A DNA stretch of 64,000 nt from Streptomyces mayonensis (GCF_018982965.1 NZ_JACBYP010000005.1:62001-126000); one strand, 5' to 3'; positions 17,944-26,772 are shown, counted from the stretch's first letter. Notes: generated from the sequence alone by a model not told the origin. Translations and numbers: made by a program.

Positions 17944-17963
17944 CCATACAGGTTGCTTATATG
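17941..17963. promoter_or_regulatory. Operator-like motif, copy 3
   Basis: TAGCCATACAGGTTGCTTAT matches the core of the two sites at 6308 and 7288 (GCCATACAG, then TTGC). It lies at the LysR stop codon, about 110 bases before the next plus-strand gene, and could regulate that gene pair. Confidence 0.4.
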
Positions 17964-18070
17964 GCGATTCAGCATTCTCCCCTACCGGACGACATTTCGT
18001 CTGTCTAACTTGGCGATGTGCAGCGGTGATGTCGCAGCACACCCGTCGAGCCGGAAAGGCAGACATAACC

Positions 18071-18328
18071 GTGGCCTATCTTGAGATCACTCTCTCCGTG
18101 GACCCCGTCAACCGTCCCGCGGCGGCAGCCGTCTACGAGAAGTACAAGCAGCAGTTCCTGGACGGCGTCTCCGGCGCCACCAGCAAGGCGCTCCTGATCC
18201 GGGACGAGGACGTCCAGGTGCTCCACGGCTTCCGGTCGGTGACGGACGCCCGCGCGTACCTGGACAGCGAGCTGTTCACACAGGACGTCGTGAGTGAACT
18301 CGGCGCCGCTGCTGTCGACCGACCCTGA
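18071..18328 (+). CDS. Small unrecognised protein with frameshifted C-terminus
   Basis: A protein of about 85 residues starting at a GTG with weak upstream signal. The visible sequence (VAYLEITLSVDPVNRPAAAAVYEKYK onward, split here as shown) suggests a small alpha/beta fold, possibly of the dimeric ferredoxin-like kind, but I do not recognise the family. After DVVSEL the frame ends in GAAAVDRP and a stop, while the +1 frame continues naturally as LLSTDPDVRVYDTV to a stop at 18351-18353. This suggests a one-base change near 18302 that altered the last residues. It lies 52 bases before the decarboxylase-like gene and is probably co-transcribed. Confidence 0.6.
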   Translation: MAYLEITLSVDPVNRPAAAAVYEKYKQQFLDGVSGATSKALLIRDEDVQVLHGFRSVTDARAYLDSELFTQDVVSELGAAAVDRP

Positions 18329-18380
18329 CGTGCGGGTTTACGACACCGTCTGACATCCCCGTTCTGCGAAGGAGGACAGT

Positions 18381-18908
18381 GTGAGCACCGTGCGAGTCAC
18401 CCCCTGGCACGAAGGCGATGTCCCGTCTCCCCCGTCCGAGCTGCTCGCAGGCATGCGAGGCCGCCGCCCGGGCGGCGAGCTGATCGGTATCGACCGCGTA
18501 CTGCTGCGGAGCGTTCCGCTCGCCACGGGCTGGAACGGCCTGCTGGGCCGGGTCCGTGCCGAGTTCGGCCTCAGTCTGGAGTACCGCGAGCTGATCATGC
18601 TCCGGGTGGCCGCCCTGAACAGGGCGGAGTTCGAATGGGGCGTGCACCACCCCGCATACCTGGAGGCGGGCGGGAGTGATGAGAAGAGCCAGGCGCTTCG
18701 GAAAGAGGACGCGGACAGCACGCTCTTCAACGAGGAGGAACGGGCTCTGATCACCCTCACCGACCAGTCAACCCGTCGGGTCGAGGTGGAAGCCGACGTG
18801 ATCGAGCACCTCAAGCGTCTGTTCGGCGAGGCTCAGACGGTGGAGGCGGTCGCCACGGTCGCGGCGTACAACATGGTCTCCCGCTTCCTGGTGGCGCTGG
18901 CCATCTGA
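18381..18908 (+). CDS. Carboxymuconolactone decarboxylase/AhpD-like protein
   Basis: Protein of 175 residues in the CMD/AhpD-like helical superfamily. The core reads LSLEYRELIMLRVAALNRAEFEWGVH, here centred near residue 75, in which members often have a Cys-x-x-Cys or a Glu/His set for thiol peroxidase relay or decarboxylation. This copy has EWGVHH and no CxxC, so a peroxidase relay of the AhpD kind is unlikely. The GTG at 18381 follows GGAGG at ideal spacing. It follows the small frameshifted gene in the same direction. It is the last gene before the repeat that bounds the defence island. Confidence 0.85.
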   Translation: MSTVRVTPWHEGDVPSPPSELLAGMRGRRPGGELIGIDRVLLRSVPLATGWNGLLGRVRAEFGLSLEYRELIMLRVAALNRAEFEWGVHHPAYLEAGGSDEKSQALRKEDADSTLFNEEERALITLTDQSTRRVEVEADVIEHLKRLFGEAQTVEAVATVAAYNMVSRFLVALAI

Positions 18909-18997
18909 CCCGGGCGACGCCACGGCGACACGTCACGTACCGGCTGCCGGCGTCGCGGTGGTCGGTACGGGTGCATGCCCGACCTGCATCAGAGTGA

Positions 18998-19315
18998 CGC
19001 GATCGAGCCGCGTTCCCTAGTAACGCGGGGACGATGATGGTCGCTCGCAGCACCGCTCGAAGCTTCCACAACGAGCGTCAGTCGAGCGTCAAGAATCTCC
19101 AGAACACCCCGCCGAAGGCGTCACCCATACAGGCACTCGCTCACGAACCCGCAGGTCAACCAGGTGTAAAGACCGATCCGTCCGCCCGAACCGCTGCACG
19201 GAAAGAAACAGGTCGAACAACCCACCCGAACAACAAAAGCGCAGGTCAGAGCCCCTTGCCCGCCGGTTCGAGGATCGCCACGCACTCAACATGCGATGTC
19301 ATCGGAAAGAGGTCG
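18998..19315. repeat. Left direct repeat of the island, with an rlmD 3'-end remnant
   Basis: About 318 bases align with 26997-27323 over the full length at roughly three quarters identity. A 20-bp exact core is ACAACAAAAGCGCAGGTCAG (19230-19249). On the minus strand, 19315 down to 19246 reads as the last 23 codons of an RlmD/TrmA-like gene (FPMTSHVECVAILEPAGKGL, stop), nearly the same as the end of the intact gene at 27254. It looks like one boundary of an inserted island. The rest of the interval to 19462 holds no gene. Confidence 0.8.
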
Positions 19316-19462
19316 GTCTGAGTGAGTCATGGAAAAGCCCAGGTCAGAGCAACTTCCTCGGCTCGCCGGGCAGCCTGAGGGCGCCCAGAGCGTCAAGTGC
19401 GTCACGACTGGCCGGACGCACCCGCCCTCGGTACGGCAGGCGCGTCACCTTCATCAAGAGCT

Positions 19463-22400
19463 CTACGGATCTTGTCGCTTTCTGCGGGACGACTGCGCGG
19501 CGCCGGTATTCCTACTCCTTCGTGGCAGCGTGGGAGCGTCGGCCGGAGAGCTCCTCTCTGCGGTGAGTGGCCTTACAGCGTGCGGCTCGCGCCCCTCGAT
19601 CCCCTCGGTCCCGGGGAGGGAGTCGGTCTGTAGTGGTGCGGGAGCAGAACGCCGGGCGGTGTCCGGGACGGGCAGGACGTTTCGACGCTGCAACTCGGCG
19701 ACGCTGACCAGCGGTGACATGAGAACACGGTCGAGCAGCTCATTCTGAGCCGGCTGCAGCTCGACCAGATGCCGCAGAACGGACAACACGTACTGGAGTT
19801 CCTCACTCCAGGCAGGTAGCCACCGCTCGGGCCGGATGCGGTCCAGCTCGCTGAGGGCTCTGCGTGACGGCGGTCCTGTCCTGCGTTTCAACCAGCCCTC
19901 GAGAACGTTCTGTCCGCTGACCTGGTAGTCCCGCATTTGCTGAGTTACCGGCCCGAAAACTCCTTGGCCGAAGTGGAGTTCCAGACGGTCGGAGTCGTAG
20001 ACGAAACTCTCGGGTAGTTCGTCCCTGCCGACCTGTCTCCGGTACGTGATCGCCGGCTGTGCGGTCGTCCAGACCTCCTGGGGCCCGCCGGGCCTCCCCG
20101 ACACCGGGTCCGTGAGTCTCTCTCCGAACGTGGAGGCCCAGATCACCTTCCGCCCGATGTGCAACGCCTCCGACCACAGCGTGGCGTCACCGGTGAGGGG
20201 TACGCGGAGGCCGACGGTGGTGAGTTCGTCATCGAAGCGGGACCGGAAACCAGGGTGGGCCGTGATCGCGGCGATGTACGCGAGCAAGTCCTCGGCGGAG
20301 ACAGCCAGACCACCGAAGGAGTTACGAAGGTGCTGGAGAAGGCCGGGGGTCACATTGGGGGTACCGTCCTTCTGCAGGAAGGGGATCACCCTGCCACCAC
20401 CCCAGCCGGCGAAGTGATGCATGTCCGGCATCAGCGCGGTGAACAGCGTGGCGGGGCCGTCACCGAACCGTTCTGAGTGCAACTCTACGATGTGTATCTG
20501 GCCCTCGGCCCGGTTCTCCCACAGCTCCGGCGAGCACCTGTCGAGGATTCTGTTGTCCGGGATGATCCACTGCCGATCGAAGGGGCGGAAGGCCACGGGC
20601 ACCGGTTCCGGACACTCGGGACCCGCCTCCAGCATCGACCGCCTTCGGTGTGCCGATCCCGGGAGCGGCTTGACCGGCCGGTCGATGGTACGGCCGCCTT
20701 TGGTCTCCCTGAACAAGGCACGCTTCTCGGCCAGGTCCGTCTCGGCGGTCAACCTCCGCCACCGAGAGCGCAGCGTATCGGGGTCCGCCGAGTAGACCCA
20801 CGTCCGCTTGGGCAAAATGCCGGGCACTGTCCATGGCAGCAGATCATCCAATGCGGGATACGTATCCCATGCTCCGATGGCCGCAGGCGTGAACGGAGCA
20901 TGGACGTCCTGACGCACCGACCGCCACTGGTCACTGTCCGGCTTGAGAGCCTCGAGCTGTGCGTACTTCTCCTCACGAGTGCTGCCGTCCAGGGCGACGT
21001 ACCTGATACGGGCAGATTCGGTGTCGGCTCTGCTACGGACGAACACGGCGATCGTCAGTTGCTGCTGAACGCCCTCGAAAAGGCGTGTCCGTAAAGGTGG
21101 CTGGATACCCTCGGGGCTGAGGTCGATGATCCAGCCTTCGGAACAAGTCTCACGCAGGTACTTCCTCATCCCTCGGAAACCGGGCCCGCTGAGGAAGCCC
21201 GCGGTACTGATGAAGGCGACGATTCCGCGGTCCGACTCGGAACGGTGCTGTTCGAAGACCTTGAAGGTGGCCCAGCGCCAGAAGTAGACGTACAGGTTCT
21301 TGAGCTTGTTCTCGTGTACTCCGTTTCTGCCACCGAGGCGGAAGGCATCGAGCAGGGGTGCTTTGTCATCCCCCTCGCGCCCTTTCTCCACCCAGCCGCC
21401 CTCCCCCTCGGCTCTCTCCCGGTCCGGGGGGTTACTGATCATGACAGTGACCTTCTGCTCGCGCTTGATCCAGTCCGCCTTGCGGGTGTTCTCGATCAGA
21501 GGATCACCATCGGGCAGGAACGTGAAGAGCGTGGCCCTCTCGTAGGGGTCTGCGAGGGTGTCGGCGAGATGGAGCCGCAGGTCGCCGAGTTGAGTGTCGG
21601 TGACTTGCTTACGGAGGGTCTGGGTGATTCTCATCTGGGCGACCGCGTAGGCGGCCATCTGACGCTCGAAGCCGATCAGCCGTCCCGCCAACTGTTCCAC
21701 CGCTTCGCCGCGGAACCCCTCCCCGCGGCGGGAGCGTTCTTCGGCGACCCTGTCGATAATCTCGCTGAGGAATGTGCCGGTGCCCATGGCGGGGTCGACG
21801 ATCGTCACCTGCTCGTCGGCGAAGCCCTCCACACAGCCCAGGCGGGTGCGCAGGACTGCGTCGGTGAAGCGAACCATCGCCTTCACCAGACGGGGCGGGG
21901 TGTAGTACGTGCCGGAGCGTTTACGCAGATCGCGGTCGTATTCCTGGAGGAAATCCTCGTAGAGATGAACGTGGGCGTCGGGCGTCCGTGCTCGGATCGC
22001 CTCCCAGTCGACAGCGTCGATGACCTGCACCAGCGTGTCGATTCGGCGGGCGAACTCGGCGTCCACCGTCTCCGTCAGCAACTGCAGGGCTCGACCCATG
22101 ACCGTGTTCTCTGCCTTCAACTCACGTGCAACGTCAACGAAGTTACGGTCGGCGAGCGGTACGTTTTCGATACGGGCCAGCAGCAGGGCGAAGGCGATCG
22201 TCTGGGTGTAACGGTCGGCGAAGAGGTGATCGGGGTCTTGTCCATCGGTTGAGGGGAAGAGCACCTTGCTCCAGTGGTGTGCCAAGGCGGTGAAAGGCTT
22301 GGGGACAAGCCGTCGGCTGCGAGGACCGTCTGGCGTTCTGCGTTCGAGGGCGAGCTGCTCCAGCACCTCCTCGCGCAAGTACTGACACAGCGGAGCGATA

Positions 22401-22930
22401 GACGACACCAACTGGCCAACAGTCGTGATGCGTCGGGGCTGCCATCCGAGGAATTCCCGCAACAGACCCCGAAACGCAGCTCCGTCGGCTGCGCTGGTAC
22501 GCAACCGGCTGCCGGACCGGTACAGATCACCTTCGAGCCGTACCGTGCGCAGAGGCCGCGATCCGCCTCGGTACAGGCACCAGGTGTGACCGTTGCTATA
22601 CAGCACATTCGGCAGCCGGCGCATCAGCTCCCACTGCTCCCGGTCCCGCTTCGTGAAGCCGTCAGGCGTGACGTCGTGCCCCGGGGCCTTCAGCTCGAGG
22701 AACCCGGTGATGCGCCCCGCTGTCTCCACCGCGTAATCCGGACGCACCCGGGCCTCGGGCAAGGAATACTCAGGATGAAGGCGAGGACGCAGCTTCCAGC
22801 GCGCCCCGAATTTCTCCACCAGCTTCGCCACCGGCAGGCTGATGGACGCCTCCGTGTCGCTGACCCGCAGACGCTCCTTGCACTCGGCCCCAAAGTCCGA
22901 CACGAGAGCCCGCATCCACTCCTCCGGCAC
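19463..22930 (-). CDS. Type ISP/IIG-like restriction-modification protein, single chain, no helicase
   Basis: Protein of 1155 residues joining nuclease, N6-adenine methylase and specificity parts. A PD-(D/E)xK-like nuclease site is visible at D65, E79 and K81 (RPDYAV and LELKAPG). The methylase domain has motif X (GTYYTP, 340-345) and motif I (DPAMGTGTF, 379-387). Motif IV reads ISNPPDRERAEGEGG with N500-P-P-D, whereas relatives have NPPY followed directly by DRE; the DNA is one codon short. The catalytic aromatic residue that stacks the flipped adenine therefore seems absent. The C-terminal 500 residues resemble the type ISP target-recognition region. No helicase motifs occur. The GTG at 22930 follows GGAGGGGG; TTG at 22945 is an alternative. 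GC content is lower than in flanking genes, which suggests transfer. Confidence 0.85.
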   Translation of the reverse strand: MPEEWMRALVSDFGAECKERLRVSDTEASISLPVAKLVEKFGARWKLRPRLHPEYSLPEARVRPDYAVETAGRITGFLELKAPGHDVTPDGFTKRDREQWELMRRLPNVLYSNGHTWCLYRGGSRPLRTVRLEGDLYRSGSRLRTSAADGAAFRGLLREFLGWQPRRITTVGQLVSSIAPLCQYLREEVLEQLALERRTPDGPRSRRLVPKPFTALAHHWSKVLFPSTDGQDPDHLFADRYTQTIAFALLLARIENVPLADRNFVDVARELKAENTVMGRALQLLTETVDAEFARRIDTLVQVIDAVDWEAIRARTPDAHVHLYEDFLQEYDRDLRKRSGTYYTPPRLVKAMVRFTDAVLRTRLGCVEGFADEQVTIVDPAMGTGTFLSEIIDRVAEERSRRGEGFRGEAVEQLAGRLIGFERQMAAYAVAQMRITQTLRKQVTDTQLGDLRLHLADTLADPYERATLFTFLPDGDPLIENTRKADWIKREQKVTVMISNPPDRERAEGEGGWVEKGREGDDKAPLLDAFRLGGRNGVHENKLKNLYVYFWRWATFKVFEQHRSESDRGIVAFISTAGFLSGPGFRGMRKYLRETCSEGWIIDLSPEGIQPPLRTRLFEGVQQQLTIAVFVRSRADTESARIRYVALDGSTREEKYAQLEALKPDSDQWRSVRQDVHAPFTPAAIGAWDTYPALDDLLPWTVPGILPKRTWVYSADPDTLRSRWRRLTAETDLAEKRALFRETKGGRTIDRPVKPLPGSAHRRRSMLEAGPECPEPVPVAFRPFDRQWIIPDNRILDRCSPELWENRAEGQIHIVELHSERFGDGPATLFTALMPDMHHFAGWGGGRVIPFLQKDGTPNVTPGLLQHLRNSFGGLAVSAEDLLAYIAAITAHPGFRSRFDDELTTVGLRVPLTGDATLWSEALHIGRKVIWASTFGERLTDPVSGRPGGPQEVWTTAQPAITYRRQVGRDELPESFVYDSDRLELHFGQGVFGPVTQQMRDYQVSGQNVLEGWLKRRTGPPSRRALSELDRIRPERWLPAWSEELQYVLSVLRHLVELQPAQNELLDRVLMSPLVSVAELQRRNVLPVPDTARRSAPAPLQTDSLPGTEGIEGREPHAVRPLTAERSSPADAPTLPRRSRNTGAAQSSRRKRQDP

Positions 22931-22945
22931 CTTGTCCCCCTCCAA

Positions 22946-23468
22946 GCTGTGGACACGGACGGTGGATCACCGCAGACACAGCTTGTTGGAGGCGAAAGGA
23001 CCGGCTCAGTGCGCACGGGGGGCGCGCGAGGGGCACGGACGGCGCGTTCCGTGACCGCTGTGAAAAGAGGGGCGGATGTTGCGCTCAAGGGGGATCTGGC
23101 GGTCTCTTCCTCCCTCGGGCGGGAAGGCGCTCTCGGGACGCCATTCCCGATTTACTGCCGGGGTCCTGGTCTCCTTCCTTCATTCCGCCATCGCAGCGAC
23201 TCACGCTGTGCGAATCACCGAAAGCGAGCGGACCCTCTGCCCCGCCTCTCGAAAGTCCTGCAGATGCTTGCCGCCATACGCATTAACCCGCTGGACGGAC
23301 GCCCCCCGGGGACGGGACCAGCACGCCCGGCGGACTGCCAGGAGTCAGCACCGCTCACGGAAGAGCAGACTGCGGCAATCAGCTCACCCGGGGATCCGCC
23401 CCGCTCGCTCCGGACGCCGGCTCGCACATCATGACCCTCACCGCGTCTCAGGCCGCCATAATGGAGTC
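22946..23468. other. Divergent intergenic region inside the island
   Basis: No gene supported. This stretch separates the restriction gene (minus) from the small-protein/nucleotidyltransferase pair (plus). A CATAAT box at 23457-23462 stands 6-7 bases before the ATG at 23469, which would fit a leaderless transcript. Nothing else was recognised. Confidence 0.35.
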
Positions 23469-23861
23469 ATGCCCTCCAGCTCACAGCACGCCGCACCCAC
23501 GCCGAGCGACCCCTCGGGCGCGGTCGCCGAGGACCTCGCGCTGTACCGGGAGAAGTTCCGGCGGCGTCTGCCGGAGTCGCTGGACGGGTTGCACGGGCCG
23601 ACCCACGGTGTCGTGCATCTGCCGCTGCACATGGCCTGGTCCGGGATGGCCTCGTACGACCTGGGCAAGCCGCGTCAGCGTATGGGTCTCTACCGGACCG
23701 TCCTGCACGAGGGCCTGCGCGACGACCTGCCCCGCTACCTCAACCAAGACCTGCTCCTCCAACTGTGGCCGGTGCTGCGCACTCTCGTCGGCCGCACCGT
23801 GCGCGCCGTATGGGAAGACGCCTTCCCTCAGCTCGCCTCCCGCACCCGGGCAGCCGCGTGA
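23469..23861 (+). CDS. Small protein upstream of and coupled to the AbiEii-type nucleotidyltransferase
   Basis: Protein of 130 residues, mostly helical, with an Arg-rich middle (YREKFRRRLPESLDG) and a C-terminal segment LWPVLRTLVGRTVRAVWED. I do not recognise a named domain. Its stop overlaps the start of the next gene (GTGA), so both are translated together. Such a small first gene in front of a nucleotidyltransferase toxin suits an antitoxin or an adaptor, but no helix-turn-helix typical of AbiEi antitoxins is visible. The ATG at 23469 has GGAG only two bases upstream and a CATAAT box just before it, so leaderless expression is possible. Confidence 0.75.
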   Translation: MPSSSQHAAPTPSDPSGAVAEDLALYREKFRRRLPESLDGLHGPTHGVVHLPLHMAWSGMASYDLGKPRQRMGLYRTVLHEGLRDDLPRYLNQDLLLQLWPVLRTLVGRTVRAVWEDAFPQLASRTRAAA

Positions 23862-24535
23862 CGGACATGCCGGAGCTGCACACGCGGCTCTTGGCGGACG
23901 TGATCGCGCTCGGTTCCCCGTATCCACTCGTTCTCACCGGTGGATACGCCGTGCGGGCGCACGGCCTCGTGAATCGCCCCAGCCAGGATCTCGATGTCGC
24001 CACCGAGAACCCGGCTCCCATGGCCGACATCGCCACCACGCTCCGCGCCGGCCTGGAAGCCCGCGGCTGGGAGGTGCAGGCACTGGAGACAGCCCCGCTG
24101 TCCGCCCGCTTCACCGTGTCCGACCCGGCCACCGGGCAGGAATGCGAGGTCGACATCCTCAAGGAGATCTTCTGGCGGCCGGTCGCCCAGAGCCCGTACG
24201 GTCCCGTCCTCGCGGAGGAGGACGTGATCGGGACCAAGGTACGCGCGCTGGCCGACCGCGGCGCGCCCCGCGACCTGATCGACGTGTTCGCAGCCTCCCG
24301 GCGGTGGACCAACACCGAGCTCGAAGAGTTCGGCCGCCGCCACGCCCGCGGCCGCTTCGAGCGCGAAGACCTGCAATCGAACCTCACGGGCGCCGAGTGG
24401 ACCGACGACGAAGCCTTCCTCACCTACGGGCTCGATGACGCCACCATCACCGCGCTTCGCGCTTGGGCTGTGGATTGGGCCGACGACCTCGCCGCTCGTC
24501 TCCTCGATGAGTCCGATGATCCGCACATCGACTGA
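23858..24535 (+). CDS. Nucleotidyltransferase, AbiEii/AbiGii toxin type
   Basis: Protein of 225 residues of the polymerase-beta-like nucleotidyltransferase fold. The signature is LVLTGGYAVRAHGL followed by NRPSQDLDVAT (the G-G then D-x-D core), a third acidic residue in ECEVDILKE, and the C-terminal helical part with GTKVRALADRGAPRDLIDV, where an Asp-rich Lys loop is typical of AbiEii. Proteins of this family transfer nucleotides to RNA, often tRNA ends, and act as toxins in phage defence or plasmid maintenance. The start is GTG at 23858 overlapping the preceding stop; ATG at 23867 is an alternative. It lies within the island next to the restriction gene. Confidence 0.88.
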   Translation: MTDMPELHTRLLADVIALGSPYPLVLTGGYAVRAHGLVNRPSQDLDVATENPAPMADIATTLRAGLEARGWEVQALETAPLSARFTVSDPATGQECEVDILKEIFWRPVAQSPYGPVLAEEDVIGTKVRALADRGAPRDLIDVFAASRRWTNTELEEFGRRHARGRFEREDLQSNLTGAEWTDDEAFLTYGLDDATITALRAWAVDWADDLAARLLDESDDPHID

Positions 24536-24704
24536 TCACGTCCGGATGAGGACTCGCGGTGAGACTTGCGTACTGAAATCCGCCGTACCGTACAGTGCCA
24601 CGGTGGTCACCATGAGCGTCCACGGAGGCAAGGTGATCGCCGGGGTCGGCTACAGGTGCAGTCCCACATGACCGCGAGCGGCGGCCAGTCCACCGTGATC
24701 AAGC
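24536..24704. other. Short gap after the nucleotidyltransferase gene
   Basis: No supported gene. The stretch is less GC-rich than its surroundings and ends at the possible start of the broken TerD-like gene. Confidence 0.3.
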
Positions 24705-25484
24705 ATGGACACGTCCCGGATGGCCGCTCTCCAGAATCTACTGGATCACGCCCACAACGAATCCGTCAGTGGCGACGCATCGCCGGCCGCCCGCGACGTC
24801 AACCTCACGGCAAACACCCCGCCGGACAACCGGATATCGAGCAACGATCCGTTCCGCATAAGGCCGTTTATCGAGTGGAAGCAGCAGGGGGCGTCAGTGC
24901 CGGTTGCTGCGCCTGCCCCACCGCGGCAGCCCCCACGCTGGTCCCGGGACAGACCGTCGTCCTGCCCGAAGAAGCCCGGCAGAGCCTCCACATGGCCTTC
25001 GCCAGCGCGGACGCGGACCTCACCCTCTTCCTCACTGGCGAGGAGGGGCAGGTCGCCCGCGACGAGGACTTCGTCTTCTACAACCAGCCGTCCGCCGCGG
25101 ACGGCACCGCACGACTGCTGGGCAAGCAGCAAGAGGGACCTCGGCTCGTTGAGCGCGCCGTTGGTTCTCCACCTCGCTGCTCTTCCCGAACGGGTACGGA
25201 GTGTGGCCGTAGCCATCAACGCGGACGTCGACACCGGCCGCGCCTGCGGATCCCTTACCCACGCCAACCTGCACATGGAGAGCGGCGTAGGAGCTACGTG
25301 GGTGTTCCAGCCTCCCACCGACCCCAGCATCCGCGCCATGGTCATCGCCGATTTGGACCGGCACACCGTCGAGACCCGTTCCGTCTGGAAACTGCGCGCC
25401 ATCGGTCAGGGATGGGCGGACGGCCTCAACGGTCTCGCCAGCGCTCACGGGTCGATGTCGCATGACCACGAGAGTCGGCCGTGA
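24705..25484 (+). pseudogene. TerD-like stress protein, frameshifted
   Basis: TerD-family proteins bind calcium and belong to tellurite/stress systems common in Streptomyces. The family core can be read across frames: LVPGQTVVLPEEARQSLHMA and DADLTLFLTGEEGQVARDED with DFVFYNQPSA in one frame, then LPERVRSVAVAINADV and later VFQPPTDPSIRAMVIADL with GQGWADGLNGLASAHG in another, the latter ending at 25484. One frameshift lies near 25160 and another, nearer the N-terminus, around 24900. The first 60 codons (MDTSRMAALQNLLDHAHNES onward) are in the final frame but of unclear nature. It is probably inactive. It sits between two toxin-like units in the island. Confidence 0.7.
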
Positions 25485-25574
25485 TGGCTGGTCGGTTGCT
25501 TTCGACGTGAAGGTACGCCCGGTGGGACGGGCGTCGGGGCTTGGCGCCATCACGCCCCAGTGTGTCTGCCCCGC

Positions 25575-26339
25575 TCAGTCCTCGTCATGAGGCATCGGAT
25601 GGGCTGCCTGATAGTCCGCGATGAGACTAGCCGGTAGCCGACCAGCCCGGCTCACCGGACGTCCAGTCGCTGCTGCCCAAGCGCGGACGAGGTGGGGTGC
25701 TGGAGTCGGGCCCTTTCTCGGGGCCGGGACTGTCCTGGTGCGTACGGTGGATGGAACTACGGCCTGGTGAGCCGTGCGCTGCGGGATGCCGTTCTCGATC
25801 ACGTCTGCCAGTGATCGCAGCCTGGCTGCGACGACCGGTAGGGACGCGCAGGCGGAGTATTCGTCGTGCTTTACCTTCTCGGCGGCGGACACGACGGGAG
25901 ACGTTAGGAAACCAATAGCTTGTTCGATCTCATTTTGATTGATCGGTGAGGCGGTCGTACTGGTCTTCAGCATGCGCCAGAGGTCGCGAACGCTCAGCCT
26001 GCCCTGGTTGTAGGCGATGTCCGTGGGGTCGTTGCCGCTTTCCCACAGTGCCTGGCCCACACGGTGCACGGCATCAAGCCGACGTTCCACTGCAGCCCAG
26101 ACTCCCTCCACGCCACTGGTCGACCCGTCGGATCCGAAGAGCAGTTGGAAGATCTCCCGAGGGAGAAGTCTGGTGCTGGTCGATCGCACAAGCCAATCAG
26201 CGACCTCCTGTGCTGTTACGAGAGGAATGCGATCGCTGGTTGCTACGTATCGTGCAGGCACACGCATCAATCCACTGACCGAACAGATCCCACGAGTAGG
26301 GATCAGCCTGTCCGGCAGACTCCATGGAGTCAGCGCCAC
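25575..26339 (-). CDS. Unrecognised protein with a C-terminal Lsr2-like DNA-binding segment
   Basis: Protein of about 254 residues. The last 40 residues (VRAWAAATGRPVSRAGRLP, then ASLIADYQAAH) match the DNA-binding end of Lsr2, the actinobacterial H-NS-like xenogeneic silencer, in which a short Arg-Gly-Arg loop reads the minor groove; here the loop is SRAGR. The preceding 200 residues are helical and do not match anything I know (QEVADWLVRSTSTRLLPREI and similar). A Pro/Thr-rich linker joins the two parts. I chose GTG at 26339 with GAGG upstream; an ATG about 23 codons later is possible. It follows the Doc gene by 40 bases on the same strand, so it is probably the third gene of that operon. 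Confidence 0.65.
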   Translation of the reverse strand: MALTPWSLPDRLIPTRGICSVSGLMRVPARYVATSDRIPLVTAQEVADWLVRSTSTRLLPREIFQLLFGSDGSTSGVEGVWAAVERRLDAVHRVGQALWESGNDPTDIAYNQGRLSVRDLWRMLKTSTTASPINQNEIEQAIGFLTSPVVSAAEKVKHDEYSACASLPVVAARLRSLADVIENGIPQRTAHQAVVPSTVRTRTVPAPRKGPTPAPHLVRAWAAATGRPVSRAGRLPASLIADYQAAHPMPHDED

Positions 26340-26379
26340 TTTCGAGACCTCATCTCGCTTCCCCGCGCGACGTCGAACG

Positions 26380-26772
26380 TCAGAAAGTGGGGAACCAGGC
26401 CGCCAGGCACTTGGCGATGGCTGGTATATCAATGTTGTCCTGCGCGACGTCCTCGACGAACGGACCGGCCACGGAGACGGGTGGCGGGGCGGTACCGGCG
26501 CTGACGCCGTTGAACCGCAGGAAGACACGCATGGCAAGCCAGGCGGTGCGCTTGTTGCCGTCGATCAGCGCGTGATTGCGCGCGACGGAGTGCAGCAGTG
26601 CCGCGGCCTTCTCGTGCAGCGTGGGATACACCTCGGCCCCGAACACGTTCGTCCGGGGCCGTTCGATCGCTGCCACCAAAAGTCCCATGTCACGCACGCT
26701 GTGCTCGGTACCGTTGACCGTGCGGGCGATGGCCAGGATCTCGTCGATATGGATGTAGCGCACTTGGGTCAC
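26380..26772 (-). CDS. doc: Doc-type toxin (Fic fold)
   Basis: Toxin of 130 residues of the Doc branch of the Fic superfamily, which phosphorylates EF-Tu and stops translation. The active-site motif H67-A-L-I-D-G-N-K-R75 (HALIDGNKRTAWLA) has the Doc form with Lys in place of the Gly of AMP-transferring Fic enzymes. Length is normal. The GTG at 26772 overlaps the stop of the RHH antitoxin gene, giving translational coupling. Doc is usually paired with a Phd/YefM antitoxin; here the partner is a ribbon-helix-helix protein, an alternative pairing known for actinobacterial Doc homologues. Confidence 0.92.
   Translation of the reverse strand: MTQVRYIHIDEILAIARTVNGTEHSVRDMGLLVAAIERPRTNVFGAEVYPTLHEKAAALLHSVARNHALIDGNKRTAWLAMRVFLRFNGVSAGTAPPPVSVAGPFVEDVAQDNIDIPAIAKCLAAWFPTF

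Noticed and set aside
19230..19249. Proven attachment site of an integrase
   Set aside because: The 20-bp identity is suggestive, but the repeats extend for 320 bp at moderate identity and no integrase or excisionase gene is present, so integration by homologous exchange is equally possible.
23076..23468. Upstream extension of the small island protein
   Set aside because: The frame is open but the translation is unlike a protein and the ATG at 23469 begins the well-behaved part.
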